The position numbers were made by a program, and so were the translations under genes. The notes under the pieces were generated by a model that was given only the letters and a program-made list of their open reading frames with translations, searched no databases and was not told the origin of the DNA. Of a DNA stretch of 64,000 bases, positions 55,701-64,000 are shown piece after piece; the first letter of the stretch is position 1, and each line of letters starts with the position of its first letter. The DNA lies in assembly GCF_029909975.1 (NCBI RefSeq), contig NZ_CP094516.1, positions 6,860,501 through 6,924,500 on the forward strand, in the 5' to 3' direction. The DNA comes from Bradyrhizobium sp. ISRA430. Its GTDB lineage: Bacteria > Pseudomonadota > Alphaproteobacteria > Rhizobiales > Xanthobacteraceae.

Positions 55701-56390
55701 ATGACAGTCCCCAAAGCCATATCGGCGCGACGCCAAACGACCGATGTAGACGCAATGATCGCTGATCTCCGGTCGTGCGAACACCCGCATGATGTAGAGG
55801 TATGCGGTATGCTCTTGCACATTTTGCCTGGTGTTCTATCGCCACGCCTAAGTCACGCTCCCGATGCCTTGGTATCGAAGTGGCACATCCAATCTGGAGC
55901 GACAGTATTGGATCTGGGATGCGGATCAGGCGTGCTGGGCCTGGCGGCACTCCGCGCTGGGGCAGAACGCCTGGTGGCTCTCGACATTAATCCACAAGCC
56001 GTTCTTACCACAAAGACGAACATCGAGCGGTTAGGTTATGCCGATCAGGCAGAAGTGCGCCTCAGTGACGTTTATTCTGCGCTGCAGCCTCAAGAAAGGT
56101 TCGACCTTATTCTGTTTGCCGCCCCGTACTGGAACCGAAAGGCAAACGACGACCTGGAGCGCTCCTGCTTTGACGAAGATCACAGCACCATGGCCTCAGC
56201 TCTGGGGAGAGCTCATAACTGGCTCACTGCCAATGGCCTGATGTATGTCGTCTTTTCCGATCAGGGAGATGTTGGGCGCGTCGTGAACTTGATCGATGAG
56301 AGTAAGCTGCGTGTTAGAAACATGCATGTCTTCCGGCCATCGATCGAAGGAGGACATATCCGTATCATCTGGGAACTCACGGCTCGGTGA
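55701..56390 (+). CDS. Class I SAM methyltransferase, PrmA/PrmC-like
   Basis: About 229 aa. SAM motif I VLDLGCGSGVLGLAALRAG at about 93-111, followed by LVALDINPQAV (acidic Asp for ribose) and DLILFAAPYWN, where HemK/PrmC enzymes have NPPY; here it is AAPYW, so glutamine methylation is doubtful. C-terminal strand GGHIRIIWELT. Start at ATG 55701 without a strong ribosome site. It stands alone and its substrate is unknown. Confidence 0.75.
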   Translation: MTVPKAISARRQTTDVDAMIADLRSCEHPHDVEVCGMLLHILPGVLSPRLSHAPDALVSKWHIQSGATVLDLGCGSGVLGLAALRAGAERLVALDINPQAVLTTKTNIERLGYADQAEVRLSDVYSALQPQERFDLILFAAPYWNRKANDDLERSCFDEDHSTMASALGRAHNWLTANGLMYVVFSDQGDVGRVVNLIDESKLRVRNMHVFRPSIEGGHIRIIWELTAR

Positions 56391-57233
56391 AGGCTCTTCG
56401 GGCGGCGAAGCCCTCCCAACCCCGACTTCTGGTCAAACCCCTTGCTATCGCCTCAAGCTCGGGTGAATTGAAGGAATGGGCCGACTGCTCGGGTGCCCGT
56501 TGTGCGATCTGCCGACGGGGCATAGGCGAGCATCCGCGACAGGGTTGGACGCGACAGCCGCCGGCTCGCCAAATCGGAGTGTTCTTGCCAAACATATGTA
56601 TGATCGCTTGATTGTCTCAAATTGCTCAAAGGATGCCGCCGACCGGATTAAGTGAATTTATGAGAGCCCGGAGGTTGGCCAATGGCTTTATTGCGTCCAG
56701 CGACCCAATAACGCGTAAGACCGCGCGTACAATCTTGCAGTTGATTCTGTGACAGCTCAATCATGTGTAGGTCGATGTCATTGATGACGAGTTCGTCCGA
56801 TGCACGGCAATCCGAGATCGCACGGTTTGTGGGAGCCGCCAGCGCCGCCGTCTACGGGTCCTCCTGTCGGTGATGCGCAAGCCGATGTTGTTGTGATCTC
56901 AAAGTCGTGTACGACATGAGATGTTCCAACGACGATCCATCGACGTACCGAGTTGAAAATCCTCGCCTCATCTTCTGTCAAAGTGTCCCGACGCGGGCGC
57001 GCGCGGCGCAGTTTGCCTGAGCCAAAGGCTCCTTCGGGCCAATGACTGAGCCGACAGCCACCACCTCTGATGTCGGGTTTGCAACATGCTGTCGGGGCCG
57101 TGACGCCGATTGAGAAAATCGCTTTTACTAATCAAGCCATTTGCAATTGGCATAGGGCTTGAAGGAGGTGAAGGCGGAAGGCGGACGTCATCCAGTAGCG
57201 CTTGCGCAAGGACGGTAGTGATGGCTTACAAGG
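56391..57233. other. Intergenic upstream of the T6SS genes
   Basis: No supported gene. No tts box, so the T6SS genes are not obviously in the TtsI regulon. Confidence 0.4.
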
Positions 57234-58892
57234 GTGTCGCCTCTCGGCTTATTGTATGCGGCGGGTACGACGTTGACTTTCCGCGATCCGTCGCAATGCG
57301 TGTTCGCGTATGGTTTTATCACGGTGATTGATCACTGGGCGGCGGTTCGAGACGACATCGATGCGCGTGCGCAGCACGGTGCCGCGCCTGTGCCGGGCCC
57401 CGTGCCCGCCGGCATCGATGTCCGTGGTGCGGCCGAATTTGAACAGCTCGAAACCGAGGTCCGGCGCATGGACGCCGACGGACCGACCGCGGTTGATTGG
57501 AGCAAAGTCAGCACGCTGTCGCTCCATATCCTGTCGAACCAGTCAAAGGACCTTTTGGTTGTCTGTTGGGCCACCTATGGTCTGTTCCGGACCGGAGGAT
57601 ACCAGGGCCTTGCGGTCGGCCTAGGCATTTTGCGCGGCACGGTGGATGCGCATTGGGAGGGGCTCTTTCCGCCGATCAAGCGGGAACGGGCGCGGGTCGG
57701 AGCAATCGATTGGCTCGTTGGTCGCGTTGGGCCGGAGGTGGCCGAGAATGTGCCGATCGAAACTGAATATCCGGCAGTGCTCGCCGCCTATGAGGCGCTT
57801 GACGATCTCGACCGCCAGCTGCGCGACAAGCTGGTCAATGAGCAAGCCTCTTTGGGCGAGTTGTTGAGGGCTCTGCGGCCGCACTACGAAAAAGCCAAGC
57901 GCGCAAGCGCCGTGCCCCCGGAACGTGCGGCGGAGGCGGCCCGAGCTGTCGAGGAGGCCGGCGTCGCCCCGGCGGAATCCCCTCCGCCGGTTGAGGTGGC
58001 ACGACCGGCTGGCGCCGATGGCGACTGGGCCGGCTTGCCTGATATGCTGCGTCTAGCTTCGGCCGCCCGGCGCGTTACGTCCCCCACAGACCCGACGGTC
58101 TATCTGCTCAATCGTGTCGGCTCCTGGATGCGCTTTGACGCCCTGCCGCCGGATACGGGCGGCCGCACAACGATATTTGCGCCTGCGGACAATATCGCAG
58201 CGTTGGAAACCAAAATAACGGCCGGTCAGCACGCCGATGTCTTGAATTTGGCCGAAGAGATCGTCTGGATGTCACCGTTCTGGCTCGACGTTCACCGGCA
58301 TGCTGCGAAAGCATTGGAGCAAATGGGGCCGCTCTTTGAGCCGGCGGCCGCGGCAGTGCGCGCAAGCCTAGCCCTGCTGGTCACACGCTATCCGCGGATC
58401 TTGACGTTTCAGTTCAATGACGGACGGGCGTTCGCGGATGAGGAAACGCGCGCGTGGGCCGCCGTCGGTGGTGCGGACGTGTCGCCGGGCCGTGATCCTG
58501 CCGACGAAGCGGTTGTTGAGGCACATAAGCTGATTGGCGATGGGCACCCTCAGGCTGCCCTCGAGAAGCTGTCACGTGCGCTGGATGGCGCGAGCGGAGA
58601 ACGAGCGCGGTTCGTGGGCCAGCTTGCGCAAGCACGTTTCTGCATCGAAACCGGCTTCGTGACGACCGCCGTCCCGCTGCTCGAGCACATGGAAGAGGTG
58701 ATCGCCGAGCGCAATCTCGAACGCTGGGAGCCTCGGCTTGCGCTCGACGTCGCCGAATTGCGCTTTCGCGCGATGACTCATTCCGACTCTCAGCAATTGA
58801 TTGATGAGCCGCGCCGTTGCGCCGTGCTCGAGCAAATCCGAAAGAGGGTCGCTGGCATCGATATCGCACGGGAGAGCCAGCTTGGCCGCTAG
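57234..58892 (+). CDS. tssA: TssA (ImpA-type), T6SS cap/assembly protein
   Basis: About 552 aa from GTG 57234; a GTG at 57324 is an alternative, since family similarity begins about residue 50 (PVPAGIDVRGAAEFEQLETEVRR). The ImpA N-domain includes LLVVCWATYGLFRTGGYQGLAVGLGILRG and HWEGLFPP. A Pro/Ala-rich linker (about 235-265) precedes a helical C-terminal domain that resembles VasJ-type TssA with PTVYLLNRVGSW. TssA primes sheath-tube assembly at the baseplate and stays at the distal end. First gene of the visible T6SS run. Confidence 0.85.
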   Translation: MSPLGLLYAAGTTLTFRDPSQCVFAYGFITVIDHWAAVRDDIDARAQHGAAPVPGPVPAGIDVRGAAEFEQLETEVRRMDADGPTAVDWSKVSTLSLHILSNQSKDLLVVCWATYGLFRTGGYQGLAVGLGILRGTVDAHWEGLFPPIKRERARVGAIDWLVGRVGPEVAENVPIETEYPAVLAAYEALDDLDRQLRDKLVNEQASLGELLRALRPHYEKAKRASAVPPERAAEAARAVEEAGVAPAESPPPVEVARPAGADGDWAGLPDMLRLASAARRVTSPTDPTVYLLNRVGSWMRFDALPPDTGGRTTIFAPADNIAALETKITAGQHADVLNLAEEIVWMSPFWLDVHRHAAKALEQMGPLFEPAAAAVRASLALLVTRYPRILTFQFNDGRAFADEETRAWAAVGGADVSPGRDPADEAVVEAHKLIGDGHPQAALEKLSRALDGASGERARFVGQLAQARFCIETGFVTTAVPLLEHMEEVIAERNLERWEPRLALDVAELRFRAMTHSDSQQLIDEPRRCAVLEQIRKRVAGIDIARESQLGR

Positions 58893-58930
58893 CTGACTTT
58901 ATCAGGGCAGAGTCTTAAACAGGAGCTGAT

Positions 58931-59422
58931 ATGGCACAGGAAAGCTCGGTTGCTCCAAAGGAGCGCATCAATATCCGCTTCAGGCCGGCAGCCGGCAACC
59001 TCAAGGAGGATGTTGAGCTGCCGCTCAAATTGCTGGTTCTGGGCGACTTCACCGGACAGGCCGATGACCGACCGATTGAACAGCGCGAGCTCGTCAATAT
59101 CGACAAGGACAATTTTAACGAGGTTGTCAAAAGCCAGGAACTGACTCTTCATATCTCCGCCGAGAATAAGCTCGACGATCAGCCTGAGGCTGGCAAGCTG
59201 TCGGTGTCGCTGCAGTTTCAGAGCCTCAAGGACTTCGAACCCGAGCGTATCGTGCAGCAAATCCCCGAACTGCGCGCTTTGACCGAACTACGCGCGGCCC
59301 TGATCGCTCTGAAGAGCCCGCTCGGCAACGTGCCGGGTTTCCGCAAGGCCATCCAGAATCTGCTCGAAGACCACGGCGCGCGGCCGCGGCTCCTGAGCGA
59401 GCTCACCGGCAAGAGCGAGTGA
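58931..59422 (+). CDS. tssB: TssB, T6SS contractile sheath small subunit
   Basis: 163 aa. AQESSVAPKERINIRFRP start, LPLKLLVLGDFTGQ strand and NIDKDNFNEVVKSQELTLH block of TssB/VipA, then a helical tail. It pairs with TssC to form the sheath. AGGAG lies about six bases before ATG 58931. 35 bp before tssC. Confidence 0.95.
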   Translation: MAQESSVAPKERINIRFRPAAGNLKEDVELPLKLLVLGDFTGQADDRPIEQRELVNIDKDNFNEVVKSQELTLHISAENKLDDQPEAGKLSVSLQFQSLKDFEPERIVQQIPELRALTELRAALIALKSPLGNVPGFRKAIQNLLEDHGARPRLLSELTGKSE

Positions 59423-59456
59423 GCAGATCAGCGAGATTCCTTGAGGGGCGAGCGCT

Positions 59457-60941
59457 ATGACCGACACAAGTGCGCAGCAGCCGGCCGAAGTCGCCACCCC
59501 GACCACTGACCTTTCGTTGCTGGATCAGGTCCTCGTCCAAACCAGGATGACCCCGCGCGACGAGGGTTACGACCTCGCCCGCCGGGGCGTCGCAGCTTTC
59601 GTCGCCGAGCTCATCAAACCGAACCGGGCCGACGAGCAGGTCAACAATGCGCTCGTCGATCAGATGATCGCGGAGATCGATCGCAAAATCTCGACTCAGC
59701 TCGACGACGTGCTGCACACAGACCAGTTCCAACGGCTCGAGTCGGCTTGGCGCGGGCTTAAGTTCATGGTCGACCGCACCGATTTCCGTCAGAACATCAA
59801 GATAGAAATCCTTAGCGTCAGCAAGGACGAATTGCTCACCGACTTCGAGGACAGCCCGGAGATCGTCAAGTCGGGCCTGTACAAGCACGTCTACACCGCA
59901 GAATATGGCCAGTTCGGCGGCCAGCCCGTCGCGGCCATGATATCGGCCTACGAGTTTGGCAGTGGCAGCCAGGATGTTAAGCTGATGCGGTACATGAGCG
60001 CGGTGGCCGCCATGTCGCATGCACCAGTCATAGCTTCTGCTGCACCGGACATGTTCGGCGTCGAACGTTACGAGGAGATCGCGGGTCTGAAGGACCTGCA
60101 ATCGGTGTTCGAGGGACCAAAATATGCCAAGTGGAACTCGTTCCGCGAAAGCGATGACGCTCGTTATTTCGGCCTGACGCTGCCGCGCTTCCTGCTGCGC
60201 TTGCCCTATGGTCCAGAGACGGTTCCCGTGAAGGACTTTAATTACCAGGAGGCCTCGGACGGCGAAACCGACAACTACCTCTGGGGCAACGCTGCCTTTG
60301 CCTTTGCGACGCGCTTAGCCGAAAGCTTCGCCAAGTATCGCTGGTGCCCGAACATCATCGGCCCCCAGTCTGGCGGCGCGGTTGAGGATCTCAATCTGCA
60401 TACCTATGAGGCAATGGGACAATTGCAGACCAAGGTCCCGACTGAGGTGCTCATCTCGGACCGGCGCGAGTTCGAACTAGCCGAGCAGGGCTTCATCGCG
60501 CTGACCATGCGCAAGGGAGCTGACAATGCCGCTTTCTTCTCGGCCAATTCCGCGCAGAAACCGAAATATTTCGGGAACAGCCAGGAAGGTAAGGTGGCCG
60601 AGCTCAACTACAAGCTCGGCAGCCAGCTGCCCTATATGTTCATCATCAATCGTTTCGCCCACTACATCAAAGTGCTGCAACGCGAGAACATCGGCTCCTG
60701 GAAGAGCAGCCAAGAGCTGCAAGGCGAGCTGAACAACTGGATTCATCAGTATGTCGCCGATCAAGAGAATCCGTCGGCAGAGGTGCGCTCGCGGCGGCCT
60801 CTGCGAAAGGCGGAGATCATCGTCGAGGACGTCGAAGGTGAGCCGGGCTGGTATCGCGTCGGCATCGCTGTCGTTCCACATTTGAAGTACATGGGTGCAG
60901 ACTTTGCTTTGACGCTCAAGGGTAGGCTCGACAAGCACTGA
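59457..60941 (+). CDS. tssC: TssC, T6SS contractile sheath large subunit
   Basis: 494 aa, full length. Family motifs: ESAWRGLKFMVDRTDFRQNIKIEILSVSK, AEYGQFGGQPVAAMISAYEFG, SAAPDMFGVERYEEI, LPYGPET, FLIPYMFI-like LPYMFIINRFAHYIKV and an SRRPLRKAEIIVEDVEGEPGWY C-terminus. Forms helical sheath with TssB. Confidence 0.97.
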   Translation: MTDTSAQQPAEVATPTTDLSLLDQVLVQTRMTPRDEGYDLARRGVAAFVAELIKPNRADEQVNNALVDQMIAEIDRKISTQLDDVLHTDQFQRLESAWRGLKFMVDRTDFRQNIKIEILSVSKDELLTDFEDSPEIVKSGLYKHVYTAEYGQFGGQPVAAMISAYEFGSGSQDVKLMRYMSAVAAMSHAPVIASAAPDMFGVERYEEIAGLKDLQSVFEGPKYAKWNSFRESDDARYFGLTLPRFLLRLPYGPETVPVKDFNYQEASDGETDNYLWGNAAFAFATRLAESFAKYRWCPNIIGPQSGGAVEDLNLHTYEAMGQLQTKVPTEVLISDRREFELAEQGFIALTMRKGADNAAFFSANSAQKPKYFGNSQEGKVAELNYKLGSQLPYMFIINRFAHYIKVLQRENIGSWKSSQELQGELNNWIHQYVADQENPSAEVRSRRPLRKAEIIVEDVEGEPGWYRVGIAVVPHLKYMGADFALTLKGRLDKH

Positions 60942-60953
60942 AGGTGACAGGCG

Positions 60954-61349
60954 ATGTTCGACCGCAGCCTTATGGAGCGCTTGGAGGACGGGTCGGCGAC
61001 CCATCGGGTGTCATTCGAACGCTTCCGGGCAAGCGTTCTGGACAACCTACGTCGGGTTCTAAACTCACGCCAGGGCTGCTGCGAAACACGGCCGGACCTC
61101 GGCATGCCCGACCTTAACGAGACGGTCGGGCAGGGAGCCGACGCAGTACGCTCGCTCGCCCGTTCGCTCAAGCAGCAGATCGAGACATTTGAGCCCCGCT
61201 TGAAGAATGTTTCGATCCGCTTTCATGCCGATCCCGACAACCCGCTGCAGCTGAGCTTTCACGTCAACGCGACGCTCGATTATGACGACCAGATGGAGCC
61301 AATTTCCTTCGATGCGATCTGCGATAAGCACGTTCGGATAAGGGGCTGA
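60954..61349 (+). CDS. tssE: TssE, T6SS baseplate protein (gp25-like)
   Basis: 131 aa. GPW/gp25 fold: SVLDNLRRVLNSRQGCCETRPDLGMPDLNE start and LSFHVNATLDY end. The gp25 signature of an LNTR-like motif reads LNSRQGC here. Links sheath to baseplate. 12 bp after tssC and 7 bp before tssF. Confidence 0.9.
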   Translation: MFDRSLMERLEDGSATHRVSFERFRASVLDNLRRVLNSRQGCCETRPDLGMPDLNETVGQGADAVRSLARSLKQQIETFEPRLKNVSIRFHADPDNPLQLSFHVNATLDYDDQMEPISFDAICDKHVRIRG

Positions 61350-61356
61350 GGCGGCG

Positions 61357-63105
61357 GTGGCCCTTAATCCCTATTACGAAGACGAACTCTCCTATTTGCG
61401 CGAGCTCGGCGCCGACTTCGCGTTGGCCAATCCGAAGCTTGCGCCATTTCTCGGGCAGGATGCCACCGATCCCGACGTCGAGCGGTTGCTCGAAGGATTC
61501 GCCTTCCTTGTCGCGCGGCTGCGCCAAAAGCTCGACGACGAATTTCCCGAATTCGTCCACGGCCTGTTGCGGATGGTGTGGCCGCAATATCTTCAAGCTC
61601 TGCCGCCCATCACGACCCTGTCTTTTGCCTTGAAATCATCGGCGAGCGCCGCGAGCCTGAACCTGCCGGCCGGGACCAGCGTTCGCTCGCGGCCGATCGA
61701 CGGAACGAACTGCACGTTCGTCACCTGCTACGCAATCGAGGTGCTGCCGCTGAAGATCAATGACGTTCAGCTGGAGAACCGGACGAGCGCGGCCCGGCTA
61801 ATCCTGCGTATCAAAGCAACCGGTCAGCAAAACCTGTCATGTCTTAAGAATGGTCGGCTTCGCCTCTTCTTCTCGACCGAGCGGGAGCCGCAAGTGGGGC
61901 GCTGCCTGTTGGCTTGGCTGTGCCGTCACGCCTCGGCGGGGACTGTTACGGTGGCCGATCGACAGGTGGCCGCAATCGGCTCAGCACAGATCGCGCCAGT
62001 CGGCTTCCGTGATGACGAGGCGGTTTTGCCCTGGCCGCGCAACGCCTTCTCAGGATTCCGGATCATTCAGGAGTATCTCTGTTATCCTTCGAAATTTCTC
62101 TACGTCGAATTGTCTGGCCTCGAGCCGCTCGCAGCCCACACGGAGACTGAGTGCAGCCTCACCTTCGAGTTTCGGCGCCCGTTCCCGGCCCGGTTGCGCG
62201 TCGGCAAAGGCCAGATTTGCTTGAACTGCACGCCGGCAATCAATGTCTTCAGCCATGAGGCCTCGCCAATTCGGCTAAATCGGACCAAGACCGAATACCG
62301 CGTACTTGCCTCGGGAGGGCCGAACTTTTCGATCCGGTCCGTCGATGGTGTGACCGGCTATTTGCAAGGCCGTCCCGAACGCATCGAGTTCGAGCCATTC
62401 GACCTGTTGCGCCACGATCTGCCGGGCGCCGAGCGCAACCGCGCCTACTTTCGCGAGCGTATCCGGCCTGCGGTGGTCGGCCGGAGCGTCGATCACTACG
62501 TGACTTTCGTTGACCGGCTCGACATCGGCCAACATCCGCCGATCGACGTCGCATCCCTGCAATTGACCTGCTCGAACGGACCCATTGCCGACCGGTTGCC
62601 TGTCGGTAGCGTGGATCTGCCGACCTCTGACACGCCTCGCTCCGTGACCTTCTCCAATATCACAGCGGTCGTTGCAGAGGTGCCCCCACCGGTCAGTGAT
62701 GGCTTATTGCGGCGGTTGACGGCCAATCTGGCGCGCAACTACGGCGTGGTGGCCAACATAGGTACGTTGCGGACCGTGCTTGCCAGCTACGAGTTCCGTG
62801 CAGTCTATGACGTTCAGGCGCGTCGCCGCCTGGAGTTGTTGCTCGAAGGCCTAGATCAGTTCGCGACCACGGACACCGATCACGTGGTGCGCGGCGCTCC
62901 GGTCCGAATGCGAAATATCGAACTAGCCGTGATCGACAGCAAGATCGGTGGCGAGAGCGAATTGTTCCTGTTGGGAGCGGTACTCGACGCCTTTTTCGCG
63001 ACGTTTGCCGGCATCAATATGCTGCACCGGTTTTCGGTTCGTGGCACGGAAAGCAACGCACACTACCTATGGCCAGCGAGAAGCGGATCGATCACGGCAC
63101 TCTGA
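61357..63105 (+). CDS. tssF: TssF, T6SS baseplate protein
   Basis: 582 aa. Starts ALNPYYEDELSYLRELGADFALANPKLAPFLGQDATDPDVERLLEGFAFL, the strongly conserved TssF opening, with HGLLRMVWPQYLQALPPIT after it and an LFLLGAVLDAFFATFAGINMLHRFSV end typical of the family. GTG start at 61357. Overlaps tssG by 37 bp. Confidence 0.96.
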   Translation: MALNPYYEDELSYLRELGADFALANPKLAPFLGQDATDPDVERLLEGFAFLVARLRQKLDDEFPEFVHGLLRMVWPQYLQALPPITTLSFALKSSASAASLNLPAGTSVRSRPIDGTNCTFVTCYAIEVLPLKINDVQLENRTSAARLILRIKATGQQNLSCLKNGRLRLFFSTEREPQVGRCLLAWLCRHASAGTVTVADRQVAAIGSAQIAPVGFRDDEAVLPWPRNAFSGFRIIQEYLCYPSKFLYVELSGLEPLAAHTETECSLTFEFRRPFPARLRVGKGQICLNCTPAINVFSHEASPIRLNRTKTEYRVLASGGPNFSIRSVDGVTGYLQGRPERIEFEPFDLLRHDLPGAERNRAYFRERIRPAVVGRSVDHYVTFVDRLDIGQHPPIDVASLQLTCSNGPIADRLPVGSVDLPTSDTPRSVTFSNITAVVAEVPPPVSDGLLRRLTANLARNYGVVANIGTLRTVLASYEFRAVYDVQARRRLELLLEGLDQFATTDTDHVVRGAPVRMRNIELAVIDSKIGGESELFLLGAVLDAFFATFAGINMLHRFSVRGTESNAHYLWPARSGSITAL

Positions 63106-64000
63106 CCGCGCCCGACGAACGCGATGAGCTTTCGGCATTCGGGTTCTTCTCGCTCGTTGCGCATCTCGAGCGGCGCTTCAGCGCCGCTCCCCCGATCGGC
63201 TCCACCGATGATCCCGCGCGGGAGGCAGTGCGCTTCCGCGCGGCGCCGACGCTTGGCTTTCCTGCCGAAGAGATTGCGGAAGTCAGACAGGTCAAGGCCG
63301 GCACCGAGCGCGTGGAGGTCAACGTCAATTTCCTCGGGCTGCATGGTCCCTCCTCGCCGCTGCCGCCCTTCTACGCCGAACGGGTCATGCATGCAGAGGG
63401 CATGGGATCGCTCCGCGATTTTTTTGATTTTTTCAATCACCGTCTGATCAGCCTGCTGTTGCGGATCTGGCGGTATTACCGTCACCATTTGCGGTTCGAG
63501 GAGGGCGCAACCGACGCGATCTCGGTGCTGATTGGCACGCTCTTTGGACTCGTGCCCCGGGAAGGCACCGCAGACGAACGGGAATGGCGGGCGCGGCTGC
63601 TGCCGCATGCCGGCGTCCTTGCGTTGTGCAGCCGGTCCGCCAAGCTTGTGGCCGGCTTGATTTCCAGCCATCTGAACATTTCAGCGCGGGTCGAGGAATT
63701 CATCTGGCGCGAGATCGACATTCCACGGCAGGCGCAGTGGCACCTTGGCCGGGCTGGTCTTGAGCTCGGTGTCGATACCCTTGCCGGTGAAACCATGCCG
63801 GACATCGTAGGCAAATTCCGGCTTTGCCTCGGCCCGCTCAACCAGCAGCAGTTTCGGTCGCTGCTGCCTGGTTGCGAGAGCCATGCCATCGTTTGCCGTC
63901 TCGTCAACGTTATTCTGCGCGAGCCCTTGGCATGGGATCTCCAGCTAGAATTAGCGCTCGGGCAGACGCCAGAATGGACTCTGGGCGAAGGAGAATTAGG
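63069..64000 (+). CDS. tssG: TssG, T6SS baseplate protein, partial at window end
   Basis: The gene is cut by the end of the window; at least 310 codons are visible from ATG 63069, which lies inside the end of tssF. FFSLVAHLERRFSAAPPIG, VRFRAAPTLGFPAEEIAEV and LGLHGPSSPLPPFYAERV are the conserved TssG N-terminal blocks, followed by FFDFFNHRLISLLLRIWRYYRH. TssF2-TssG forms the wedge of the baseplate. Confidence 0.95.
   Translation, partial: MASEKRIDHGTLTAPDERDELSAFGFFSLVAHLERRFSAAPPIGSTDDPAREAVRFRAAPTLGFPAEEIAEVRQVKAGTERVEVNVNFLGLHGPSSPLPPFYAERVMHAEGMGSLRDFFDFFNHRLISLLLRIWRYYRHHLRFEEGATDAISVLIGTLFGLVPREGTADEREWRARLLPHAGVLALCSRSAKLVAGLISSHLNISARVEEFIWREIDIPRQAQWHLGRAGLELGVDTLAGETMPDIVGKFRLCLGPLNQQQFRSLLPGCESHAIVCRLVNVILREPLAWDLQLELALGQTPEWTLGEGEL

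Noticed and set aside
1..64000. tRNA, rRNA, CRISPR arrays or a plasmid origin
   Set aside because: Looked for cloverleaf-like T-arm motifs, repeat-spacer arrays and repABC-type genes; none was seen by eye.

Overview
The window looks like part of the symbiosis island of a nodulating Bradyrhizobium. It carries a complete rhizobial-type (Rhc) type III secretion system (T3SS) with its own regulator gene ttsI, a nod box upstream of ttsI, and about ten tts boxes (TtsI-binding promoters). It also carries several Nop-type effector genes, a start of a type VI secretion (T6SS) locus, IS debris and many broken genes. Identification is by reading motifs and gene order only; no database search was run.

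Layout. 0.6-2.9 kb: a small unknown gene and a tts box followed by a frameshifted NopM-type LRR/E3 ligase gene. 3.1-4.7 kb: two ParA-like ATPases. 6.3-10.2 kb: an M16 peptidase pair (y4wA/y4wB type) and a ferritin-like diiron protein. 12.6-13.1 kb: a decayed effector candidate behind a weak tts box. 13.2-18.7 kb (minus strand): nopC-nopA-sctD-sctX-sctY-rhcV-y4yS behind a tts box. 19.5-21.5 kb: nopX behind its own box. 21.9-22.75 kb: a decayed effector with an excellent box and RBS. 22.8-23.5 kb: rhcC1, divergent from the plus-strand operon nopB-rhcJ-nolU-nolV-rhcN-y4yJ-rhcQ-rhcR-rhcS (23.6-30.3 kb). An insert with an orphan tts box separates this from rhcT-rhcU (31.0-32.8 kb). 33.0-36.3 kb (minus): y4xK, rhcC2, ttsI and a small gene, with a 47-bp nod box at 37.4 kb facing them.

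37.8-54.9 kb is an effector and relic zone. It holds two paralogous tts-controlled effectors with ADP-ribosyltransferase-like motifs, a virK-like gene, a 790-residue NopD-like repeat protein lacking its protease, a second broken nopM, and a ULP1-type protease that looks like the missing catalytic half of NopD. Between these lie a PCMT-like methyltransferase, a 2OG-Fe(II) oxygenase, IS3 and IS110 fragments, a broken phosphoenolpyruvate mutase gene and an IHF/HU-like gene. 55.7 kb: a stand-alone methyltransferase. 57.2 kb to the end: T6SS genes tssA-B-C-E-F-G, running off the window.

Expected logic: flavonoid-activated NodD or NodW acts on the nod box, ttsI is expressed, and TtsI (which carries Glu instead of the phospho-acceptor Asp) activates the tts boxes that drive both the machine and its effectors. 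The most notable points are the split NopD-like effector, the ART-like effector pair, a shared N-terminal motif among tts-controlled effectors, an RhcU without the NPTH autocleavage motif, a YscX-YscY-like pair ahead of RhcV, and two hairpins between nopA and sctD.
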